Source: Haliotis asinina (Eukaryota; Mollusca; Gastropoda; Lepetellida; Haliotidae). Taken from it: a DNA stretch of 64,000 bases. The notes under the pieces were generated by a model. That model searched no databases, was not told the origin of the DNA, and saw only the letters and a list, made by a program, of their open reading frames with translations. The stretch spans positions 22,635,118 through 22,699,117 of the forward strand of contig NC_090280.1 of NCBI RefSeq assembly GCF_037392515.1, read 5' to 3'. The translations under genes were made by a program, and so were the position numbers. How positions within the stretch are numbered: the first letter of the stretch is position 1; every line of letters begins with the position of its first letter. Positions 22,701 to 34,700 of the stretch are shown piece by piece.

Positions 22701-25700
22701 ACCATCACCAACAATCCCAGCAAGATAGACCAGAATCAAACTCTGCTGGTTAGATTTCCAAACCTTGGTGAGAATGACCTCATTGTACCAGGCACTGTTC
22801 GACTGGCGTTCAGTATCACGTTGACCTCCGACAACGACAAACGCGAGCTAGTGCGGAACGTGGGTCGAGCTATCATCAAGAAAACGACCGTCAAGATAAG
22901 CGGTAACGAGGTGCTGAGCATCGACGACAGCGACGTGTTTCACTGCTACAAGGATCTCTGGAAAAGCGAGGGAGAACGAGTCAATGATGTGTACCAGGGC
23001 ATCAGCAAATCAACCCGGGCGCGCATAGGATACGTCTTCACGACAGACCAGCAAGACAAGCTATCGGACGGTGAAAAGGCCATCGCTCTAGCATACGGGA
23101 ATCGATTCTGTGTGCCGCTCGACTTCGAGTTGCTCACGGGACACGCGCCGTTTTACCAGGCCGCGCTGGGTGATAGGCTCGAATACGAGCTCACGTTTAA
23201 CGACTATAGCAAAGTAGTGCGTACGCCGAACGGTGATGAGGCCAGTTATACCATAGACAACATCTCTCTGGAGTTCGACATGGTCACTAGCCCGGAGCTG
23301 GCCAGGCAGGTTCGAAGCCAGTACTCTGGGAAGATGGCTATCCTGTACGATCGCGTACTAAGGCATAGATCAGTCGTGCGAGATAAGAGTGACACTGTGT
23401 GGAATATCAACCTGAACGTGCCGGCGCGATCGATGAAAGGTATCCTGGTCGTCCCCGTGGAGGATTACGAGCCATTCCGGAGGGACAGCGAGAAGTTTTT
23501 CAACCCCGAGATTGAAAAGGTGGAAGTTACCATCGAGGGCGTGCCCAACCAGCTGTTCAGTCATGGTATGAGGCCACACCAGCAGTGGGATGAGATAAAA
23601 AAGCTACCAGTGGGGGACTACATAACAAAGGACCTGGACCTCGACTCCGTGCAGATCGGTGAATACCTGACCACTAAGTACGCCCTATGGTTGGACATGC
23701 GATCCACGGATGATGATAAACTGCACGGTAGCGGGCGCCGTATAGATAACGGCAGCGAAGGGATAACCATCCAGATTACTAAGAAGGCTCAAACCGCTGG
23801 TAAGTTGAAATTATATCTGTACGTTATTATGGACGCGCAACTTAATATAGACAATGGGAGATTCGTGCAAGCCATCTACTGATGGGGGGTACCCCCCCAC
23901 ACCCCCCAACAATAAACTACCCACTGACCCACACTGCGCCATAGTGTGCGGGCAGACTGGCTGTGGGAAGACCGTTTTCGTGTTGGATATGTTGGAGGGT
24001 TACTACAAGGGTGTGTTCGATAACATCGTTATCATGTGCCCTACTCTGAGCATGAATAAAACGTACGCGCGACCTTGGGTGATGACGGACCCGGACGTAC
24101 ACAAAATCGACCCTGGAACACGCCTGCAGGACTGGTTGAAAGCTCTTCACGAGAAATTTAAAGGGGAACCGACGCTGTTCATACTGGACGACTGCAGCGC
24201 TAATCGCGAGATAACAAAAAAGAGAGACATGCTATCGTACCTGGCCTTCTCCGGCCGGCATGCAAATCACAGCGTCTGGGTGCTAACGCAGAAGTTCAAC
24301 TCGGTGTTGAAAGACCTCAGGGAGCAGACGCGATGGGTGGCCTTATTTCACTGCAAGGACAGGGATTCGTTTGAGGAGTGTTTGAGAGAGAACGATGTGA
24401 TGAGTAAATTAGAACGGGAACGGGTGAAGAAACAGCTCGCTGAAACTAAACACGCTAAGCTCGTTCTAAAAACCGACCAACCAGTAGCATATATAGTATG
24501 CTAAAGCTAAGCAAAGCTAAGCTAAAGCTAAGCAAAGCTAAGCAAAAGCTAAGCAAAGCTATGATATTTGAAGTATTTGTCGTGTGCAACTTAACCTTCA
24601 TTTCTCTGTGTTTTGCCTGTATCGGGTATTATATAGTTAAAACTAAATCTTACTTGTTATATTATAAGATGGAGTGTGAGGAATTGCTCGAATAATTGAC
24701 GTTGGAGGGTTCCCCCACGCCGCCCGCAGGCCCCACTGATGACAAGCGAGAGAAACTGGTGGCGTTGGCTGTTGGCGGCAAAGCCAAACATTACTTTGGA
24801 GACTACACTCCGGATAAAATTAACAAAATGTCAGCCGAAGAAATCGATAAGCTGTACGCTAGATACGAGTCCCGGCTCGGAGCAGAAATGACAAAGACAA
24901 TAGGATCGGCTATGACCCAGATATACACCGGTATTGTGTCATACTTCTTTCCCATTCCACCAGAGCGCCGACTTTACCTGTGGGAGGACCTCGAGAAAGA
25001 CCCTTTTATCGAACACGCCGTGAGCTCTATCAGCTGCGGGCTGTACCACAAATATGGTATGTTGTTGGCTCCAGTGACGGCGGCGATTATCACGGCAAAA
25101 CATTGTCAATTTGAGAGAAAGAATAATAATAATAGTATAGATGGATGCTGCACAGGAAACCCCAGTGGACACAGTGATGGAGGAGACCCCACCCCCAACA
25201 GTGAGTCCCGAGGTGACGGTGGAGACCCCTTCAGTGGGGGTACCCCCAACAGTAACCAGGCAGAAGAATCCTAAGAGAGTAGCTGCCGGTAAAAAACGGT
25301 GGTGTAACCAACATAAAGTGACCAACCCAACCCGACTGTTGTTGGCTGTAGGCGTAACTGCTGCCGTGGTTATAACATGGTTATACGTGGGGGTACCCTC
25401 CCACAGTGAGCCACCACCCAACAGTGAGCCCCCCACGCCGCCGGCAGGCCCCACTATTGACCCGCATATCATGTTATAATTTTAATATTTTATATCATAT
25501 ACATAATGTCTGAGGGGAAAACGTTCGTCAACGACGCATACCACGCCACAGTGGTCGCCAGTCTAGCAGTAGGGTACGCTCGGTTGACTAAAATGGTGCT
25601 TAAACAACCAACTATCAAGCTAGATTTCAACCTGCAGGATATGGGTATGCTCATAATGAACCTTGGTATGGCGATGGCCACAAAAGACATCCTAGTAAAA

Positions 25701-28700
25701 CAAGGGATCATACCTGATAATATAATGAAATAAATATAGGGATGGCCACGATAGCTATGATGGTCGGTGGGGCGTTAGTGAATGCCCTGGCATTTTCCGG
25801 GAGTAATTTCCTCTTCTCGAAACTACGAGATGATCACGCGGCTGAAATACAGGAAGAAAGGAAGCGGCACGATCTCGCTACTGAGAAATTACAAAGAGCA
25901 CAGGCTGAGTACGCTAAAAAACGTCTCCAGAGGATCGATTTTATTAACGAACAACTACAGCCGTTCAAACATTCAACGATGTCGATGAAGCAATGAAAGA
26001 ATACTATCTACTAACTGGTAAACAATTGGAACCGCTCAATAAACCCACACTCGCTCAGTACTACACACCATCCAAGGGACAAATGAATCGTGAACTGGGC
26101 TTCATAGTGTTGGGTATAGCAGCTACTGCGTTGGTTGCGAAGCAATTAAACTAAAATACCCATATAAGTAAACATGAGACCCGCTCCATACCGATGCGAA
26201 TATATACTTATGGGGAAGACTGAGGCCTGTGGTAGGAAATGCAGGAATCAGGGGTTCTGTTGTTTCCATATGGGAAGTCCTAACTACACGTGTTCTGTGT
26301 GTGGTATCGGGGTTAAAGGACACTACTGTCTATGTAAAGCTCACGGAGCGAACGTAGTCAGACATCAACTCATCTACGAGAATAAAAAAGGCTACATAAA
26401 AGAACGTAGGCGACTGCTCAAGATAGCCACTTAAGGGTTACCTCCCCTTACTGTGAACCAATTAGACATTAGTTCTCTTAGGTGTAAACACGATGTCTAC
26501 TGTAAGCGAGCTCAAGCGGGTCGCAAAACAGAGAGGTGTCATCGGGTATTCTCGAATGCGGAAGTCAGCATTGTTGAGATTACTAGGTTTAGAAGCCCCT
26601 CCTACAGTAAAACAATTAAAAGCTCAAGCAAAACAGCTTGGACACACGGGTTATTCAAACCTGGGGAGAGCCGGGTTAACCGCATTGTTATCACATGCCC
26701 CCGTAGCACGTCCCACTGTAAAACAACTGAAAGCCGAGGCACACGATTTGGGTTTAGGCGGGTATTCCCGTATGAGAAAACCACAGCTTGTAGAATTATT
26801 ACGACAGAATAGAGCTATTGACCTACAGTTCGTGCGCACTAAGCACGCCGTAGGCAACTATTTGGGAGGTTGGCGCATGCACGTTGATAGAAACATAGAC
26901 ATTACAGATATCAAGCCTCTGATAGCTGATAAAGTCAACCAGGAACTAAATAATCTAGGAAGTATCAAGTTTCAGATCACAGTGAAAATGTCGCTCGATA
27001 AGCAGGTTGGGAGTACCACTGAGTATGTTCAGCCTTACTTCCGAGGTCAACAAGAGGTCGTCACACATGCAGAGACCATTGACGCATCAATCGATACCAG
27101 TTTTCAGCAGATACGAGAATACCTAGAACGCTATACACACTTGGGGTCCGGGTGGGCTGTAGATAAAATCGATAATGTCTATCTAGACATAGCTAACTAC
27201 GTGCCGTTCAGAGGCGGGTCATACCTAGCCTTGCCTCCCTACTATAGGAACAAACATGCCATAGTAAACGTTAAGAATAGAGGAAACGATTGCCTGAGGT
27301 TAGCTATCAGGTCAGCCTTATTTCCAGCTGGCACTCATTCAGATAGGCTTTCTAGCTATCCCCAAGATGATGGGCTTAATTGGGATGGTATAGATGAACC
27401 CACCCCCATATCCCAGATCACTAAAGTAGAAAAACAGAATAATCTGGCTATAAATGTCTTTGGGTATGAAGGTAACACAACAATAGTACACAGGGTCAGC
27501 ACGGTGAAGGATTGCCAAGTTATCAATATATTCATGATCCAGCGAGGTGAAAAGTATCACTACACGTGGATAAAACATCTCAGCCGGTTGTTGCACGACC
27601 AGTCGAAACACGTTGGGGAAAAACACTTTTGTGTACGATGCCTACACGGTTTCAGTCGAGCTGATTTATTAGAATCCCACCGGGATGATTGCCAAGGTGT
27701 GGGGCAGACGGCCATACGAGTCGACATGCCTAAGGAAGGTGAAAATATCCTAAAATTCAGTAACCACAAGAACCAAATGTCTGTACCTTATATCATATAC
27801 GCCGACTTCGAAGCCTTAGTTGTGGGTGGGGATTCCCCCACACCCCCTAGTGGGGGTAGCTTCACCCACAAGACACAAGAGCATAAAGCCTGTTCGTTTG
27901 GATACATTGTCGTCCGTTGTGACGGGGAAACGAAAGCTCCGGTAGTGTATAGGGGCCCTGACGCGGCTGAAAGGTTTCTAAAGTGTTTGCAGGAGGAAGA
28001 AAAAATTATTAGGAATGCATTGTATAGAATCGCTCCCATGCGTATGACCCGAGCCGACAGGCTAGCTCACGCTAGTAGCACTAACTGTCACGTGTGCGAC
28101 TCACCACTTAACGGTGATTCGGTGATAGATCACTGCCACATAACTGGTAAGTATAGAGGCGCCGCTCACAACGCGTGCAACCTCAAGCTTAAAATCAACC
28201 CTAAGACAATAAACATCCCCGTTGTCTTTCACAACTTGAGAGGGTACGACTCACACTTGATCATGCAGGCCATCGCGAAAATCGATGGTAATATAACGTG
28301 CATCCCCAACAACATGGAGAGATACATCTCCTTCAGCTTAAACGGACTTAGGTTCATTGACTCGTTTCAGTTCCTCCTGTCGTCACTCGACAGTCTGGTC
28401 AAGGCCAACAATACCTTCCCTATCACCGATCGATACACAGACGCTGAGACTAGACCCCTGCTTATGAGGAAGGGTGTGTACCCCTATGAGTACATGGATA
28501 GTTGGGCCAAGTTCACCGAGACCAGACTACCCCCTATTGACTGCTTTTATAGCAAGCTGAATGAGGCGTCCGTCTCACGAGATGATTACTCGCACGCGAC
28601 TAACGTATGGAATAAACTGGGTTGTAAGAACCTGGGTGATTATCACGACCTGTACTTGAGGACAGATGTACTGCTGTTAGCCGACGTGTTTGAAACGTTT

Positions 28701-31700
28701 CGACAGACATGTTTAAAGCAGTATAAACTCGACCCCGCATGGTATTACACCAGCCCAGGTCTGTCGTGGGACGCCTTGCTTAAAAAGACCGGAGTTAATT
28801 TGGAATTGCTCACAGATTACGACATGCACCTATTCATTGAGAAAGGCTTGCGAGGTGGGATTTCCATGGCATCCAAACGATACGCGAAAGCAAATAATCA
28901 ATACGTGAAAGGTTACGATCCTAACAAACCAACCAATCACATTCTCTACCTCGACGCAAACAACCTGTACGGCTGGGCCATGAGTCAGTATCTACCTACA
29001 GGGGGATTCGAATGGGTACCCCACGTTGATGTTATGGAGGTTGCACCAGATTCGAACAAAGGTTATATCCTCGAGGTTGACTTAGAGTATCCCAAGGAAT
29101 TACACACATCACACAACAGCTACCCCCTGGCCCCCGAACGTATGAGGGTTAACCCAGACTGGATGTCTGAGTACCAACATAACTTGTCAGGTGGGCGTGT
29201 GACAGACGTTGAAAAACTCGTGCCTAACTTAATGAAAAAGACCAAGTACATCGTTCACTATCGCAACCTACAGCTGTACCTGTCGTTGGGTATGAGGCTG
29301 ACCAAAATACACAGGGTGCTCATGTTCGACCAGAGCCCATGGATGGAGCCCTACATCAGAATGAACACAGACCTACGAAAAAAAGCAACCAGTGATTTTG
29401 AGAAAAATCTCTACAAGCTCATGAATAACTCGGTGTTTGGTAAGACTATGGAGAACCTGAGGAAACGCGTGACCGTGAAGCTGGTTAGATCTAGTGAGGA
29501 AGACAAACTCAGGAAATTGATAGCCAGTCCGGCATTCAACCGTAGTAAGATATTCACAGACAACCTGGTTGCCCTACACATGAAGAAAAGCCACATAAAA
29601 TTCAACCGGCCTGTTTACGTGGGGATGAGCATCCTCGATTTATCCAAACACCTGATGTACGACTTTTACTACAACGAGCTCAAGAAACAGTACAGCGACA
29701 GGTGTGAAGTGCTGTACACTGACACGGATTCCCTGCTGATGGAGATTCAAACCGAGGACGTGTACGAGGACATGAAAAAACACCTCGATTTATACGACAC
29801 CAGCGATTATCCTAAGACCCATACCCTACACAGTATGGTAAATAAAAAGGTCCTAGGTAAGATGAAGGACGAGTGTGCTGGCACGCCCATAGCCGAGTAC
29901 ATAGGTTTGAGACCTAAGATGTACTCCATACTGAAAGCCGACAATAGTGAGATCCGGAAGGCTAAGGGGGTTAAGAAGTATGTGGTGAAACAACACATCA
30001 AACACGCCAGATTCAAGGAAGCCCTGTTCAAGACCCGTACCTTTAGACATAAAATGAACACACTTAGAAGTGATGGACATAAGATATACGGACTGACTAT
30101 AAACAAGACGTCCCTGTCGCCTATGGACACGAAACGTTGGATAGCTATTGATGGTATAAACACATACGCGTATGGACATGAAAAAATTTGAGGCTATTTA
30201 CTACAGCCCGCGTGGGTACTGGAAAGGAGCTAGCGCAGTAGATAAGCTAGCTAAAATAGCGCGAGTACCCCCGGAGGAAGCCAAAGCGTGGCTTGAAAAA
30301 CAAGCCCTGTGGCAGATCTATTTGCCGGCACCACGCTACGTGCCTAGAAGGAGGTTCGGTATTAACATACCTAATAGCGTTCACCAGGCAGACCTACTGT
30401 TCCTACCCCACGACAAGAGGTACAAGTATGCCTTAACCGTAGTGGATGTAGCCAGTCGTTACAAGGAAGCCGAACCCTTGACCACGAAAGATTCGGCCCA
30501 GGTAGCCAGAGGATTTGAACGCATATACAAACGCAGCCCACTGACGTGGCCAACAGAGCTGCAAGTTGACCCCGGACGGGAGTTCATGGGTGCCGTGTCA
30601 CAACTGCTAGCCAAACACGATACAAAGGTCAGGCGTGGCATGGCCGGAGCCCATCGCAGCCAAGCCATAGCTGAGAGATTTAATAGGACTTTGGCTGAGC
30701 GCTTGTTCGGCTATCAGTATGCTAGGGAGATGGCCACCCCTGGAAAACGATCAACTGAATGGGTCACGAGGTTACCCAAGGTGGTGTCGGCAATCAACCA
30801 TGAAGTCACCCGTCTCACCGGTAAGAAACCGGCAGACGCTATCAAACTAAAATCAATAGTTGCAGAGTCGGCCGCTCCATTGCGTGGGAAGGAGAAACAG
30901 ATACCAGATAGGGCCCTAGTGAGGTATCTATACCAGCCGGGGGAACACGAGGGCGATAGCCGTAAGCGAGCCACCGATCCTATATGGTCAGTCAAAACTT
31001 ACAACATAGATAAAGTGGATATGAAAGCCGACGAACCTAACTTATACTACTTGAGGGATGGGCCGGGTAGGGGATTTGTAAGAGAAGAATTATTGATCGT
31101 ACCGTACGGCACAGTGTTACCTCCTACCAAGGCACAGTAATTACCGCCAACTTTTTTGTAGTAGGGGTAATAGTAGCAAGAGCTAATGGCCCAACCAAAG
31201 CCTTATTTAATAAATAAGGCTTTGTAGAGGCATTTCTTGAAAGTGGTCCAGAACTATCATTCCCTATACTACTAAATGTGTTATATCTTACACGAGGCCC
31301 AGGGAAGCTGGGTCAGAATGCGGTCCTTTTGTGAACATAACTGTTATCATAACTATTTTCTAGTAATTCATTCACACATGCTCTTGGCCGAAATCTGAAA
31401 CCGGGACACCGAGCACCCAACTGAGAACCATACTTTTATATCATGATAAGTGTTGAGTGAGTTTGGTTTTACGATACTAGAATTGGCAATATTCCACCAA
31501 TATCACAGCAAGGGAGACGGAAAATGAACTTCACACAATGAACCCATGTGGAAAATCGAACCCGAGTGTTCGGTGGGGCCAGTGAAAGTTTTAGCCACTA
31601 GGCTGCCCCGTCGCCATTTCTGTATGATAAAGAAGTCTTGTGAGGACATGTAACTAGATAAAGACTTATCAGATCACAAAATCTTTAAAACGTCCTAAAG

Positions 31701-34700
31701 GACATGATAGCGGTTGGTTTTATGATGTATATTCGTCTAGAATGGAAGATAATGAGATCTCAAAATACGATAGTCAGGCGTTCGTAAATTCAAAAGAATG
31801 TTTTAAACGTTCGTGGCATGTTTACGGTACTTCAGAAAACTGCCATTAAAATTAGAAGCGGTGCGACTTGCGGCAATCATGTGCTGCTACAAATATCAAT
31901 GATAACGAAAGTCAACTTCTGTTATACATTTGTTGACTTCATGAAATTGGTGAAAAGACGAAATAGATGCCAATCGCAACATTCCATCACGAAGTCTCGA
32001 AGCTGGAACGTACCAGACCGGTTTTGCAAATCACATCAACGTACACAAGAACACCATATCTCGTTAAATTAACCACCTCAAAGCAATCATGAATGTGGGG
32101 TAGCCTTGTGGGTAAGGCCTTCCATGTGGGTTCGATTCCCAACATGGGTACAATGAGTGAAGCCAATTTCAAATTTTCTCAGCTATTGCTGGAATATTGC
32201 GAAAAGAGGCGCAAAACTAAAATACTCACTCACTCACTCACTCACTCATTCGTCTCTAGTATTGTGATCAACCTTCAGCTGTCGGTGTATAGCCCATCTA
32301 TAGCTGCTGGTGATCTTGAGCCCATTTCTTCATTCTTCTGCTGTCTGTAGTGATTGTCCTTATGACAGCGTACAAGTTTCAAACTAAAAGCAGTGATAAT
32401 CTAATATTTCTACTGTCCTGTGATGACAGCTTTACGTTATAAATCTATTGATTTTAATATTGATATAAATGAAATAGTTCTCGTCACGATATTGGTGCAA
32501 TATTCGTGACGTGAGGTTAAATGTTAATGCAAGCACTCACGCACTCACGCACGCACTTCAACCCGAGAAGTGGTAGTGAAGAGTCACCAATCTCGCAAAA
32601 CATATACCAGCACCGATACTGCTGGACAAGCGTATACCATGTGCTGTTGATCGACCAAACAACATGAAATTAGACACCAAAGTATTTGTTCCTTTGTTGA
32701 GTGGGGAGTGAGTGAGTAAGTGAGTGAGTTGAGTTTTACGCCGAACTCAGCAATATTCCAGCTACATGGTGGCGGTCTGTAAATAATCGAGTCTGGGCCA
32801 GACAATCCAGTGACCAACACCATGAGCATCGGTCTATGCAACTGGGAACATATGACATGTGTCAACCAAGTCAGCGAGACTGACCACCCGATCACGCCTT
32901 TGTTGAGAAGTCTGCACCGACGACGCCGACGTGCAGCATGGAGCAACACCTTGCATGTGTGGAGAAAATGGCGTTGTGTCTGGAGCAATGATGATTCGTG
33001 AATTCTCCCTCAATGCTGAAATTGTTCGTAGCCTGTCGTCTGACGTCAAATGAAGGTATTGAGCACTTTACGACAGGTCGACAGGTTTGGTGTCGAAAGT
33101 GTGATAGTGTGGGGAATCATACCCTGCTTGGGAAGATCTACAGGGTGGCGGTTCAGGGAACTGGTGCAGGGACCATATTTTTCAAACGGCAGACATCGTA
33201 GGATCTTAATCCGATACAGCATCTTAGTGTTTGCATTGAGGTCAACATAAGACTGAAACACGTTTACAATGCATTGCGGGAAGAATGGCAGAGAAATCCA
33301 CATAACATAGTACAGAGAAGTGATGATCGACAGCTCACTGAGCGGGCATCTTACGACAGGGCAATTAGCCTTGCCATTATGTGATTAGCACCATGATGTC
33401 ATCTTTGTATCAATCAAAATGGATCAAATATGCAATTACGCGTATCTATTTTTCAAAGTTGGCCTTTATGTTTCTTTTCTGTATCGTGTACTAATTATGC
33501 TGACATGTTTCAGCTTCTTATACCAAAACTGTGGCCCGTGTCGGACAAAGTGTCAACATGACCTGGAGTGTCAGTCAGTCAGTTACGGATTTTAAGATAA
33601 AATCTACCACATACAAACAACAGACACCCAACAGAACTGGTTCCACTATCCTGTTCATTGTGGATGAAAATAACCTTCTGCCTGCTACTGTCAACACACA
33701 CACACAGAACGGGACGAGGATTCAGCTGAGTGTCAGTACATCCCTGGAGGGGAGGAAGCAAGTCATTCTCACATTCCACAGTGTTGACGTACAAGACGCC
33801 AGAGTCTACAACTTAACCACCCATAACAGTCACATGTCTCTTAGGACTCGACTTCTTATTGTACTGCGTAAGTGTGAAGACAATCTGAGTACCAAATATA
33901 AATATAAATTCCGCATCAAAAGCGTGTGTTTTTGAGACACATTGATAGAAATATGGCGGTCACAGGCAGATAATCTGCGAAATAATCATCCATACTTACA
34001 CAGGAAGTTTTGTCATTATAGCATTATAGCTTAATGTCGTTTACACAGACGTCATTGCAAGAACTAATTATGTTAGCGATGAAGCTATACAGATTCAGCC
34101 TGTAAAAGAATCCAGATGAAATATATCTTATTATTGTTGAAGGGTACACTATCACACTGGCCAATCTTCTTCCATGGCACGTCCATGAAGGTGTTGCTTG
34201 TGTTTTATGACACCTGACCTTTCTTTCTTCTTACAGACGTTTTATAACACCTGACTTTCCCCTCTCACAACAGACGCTTTATAACACCTGACCTTCTCTC
34301 CGTGCAGACGCTTTATAAGACCTGACCATCCTTTCTCCGTGCAGACGTTTTATGAACAGTATCACGGATGTGGTCAGCCATTCTGCCTCACTACATTCAT
34401 TATCCATCTGTTATTGCTTCCTTGGGAATGGATAGAACATATGTCGGGAATGACGTTCACTAAGATCGATTCAAATATACTCTCCGTTCAAACGACATTC
34501 TGGCATGTGGTGACTTAATGTCACTGAATACATAGTACATATTCATATATGTTATTAATAATTAATAAGACTAAGGACAAGATTACAACCACTTTCATTC
34601 ATCTTTTCACAGGGAAACCATCAGAACCGAACATCATCACGACAGTCGCTGACCCTGTATCTGGTGATCCTGTCAACCTGACCTGCTCCACAACCTTCCG

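Larger units (their letters stand above)
17049..31273. mobile_element. Complete Polinton/Maverick element (14,225 bp)
   Basis: Defined by identical 213-bp terminal inverted repeats starting AG and ending CT, a 5-bp target duplication, and the diagnostic gene set: protein-primed PolB, DDE integrase, A32/FtsK-like ATPase, and major and penton-like minor capsid proteins. Polintons are virus-like self-replicating transposons, and those with capsid genes are thought to be able to form virions. Long genes are open, codons look different from the host exons, and genes are packed with overlaps or gaps of a few bases. Left block mostly minus strand, right block plus strand. Insertion is in intron 1 of Ig gene A, and the same site in unit B is empty. 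Two small genes show interruptions, so full activity is uncertain. Confidence 0.97.

Noticed and set aside
24939..25472. 177-codon minus-strand open frame
   Set aside because: Runs over the GC-rich module in reverse. No domain. The plus-strand frames contain the conserved protein.
29807..30163. Minus-strand frames opposite the polymerase 3' end
   Set aside because: Shadow of the polymerase gene.
32093..32160. tRNA gene (A-box and B-box like sequences)
   Set aside because: Part of a repeated SINE with a CTCA tail. No intact cloverleaf. Many diverged copies in the window.
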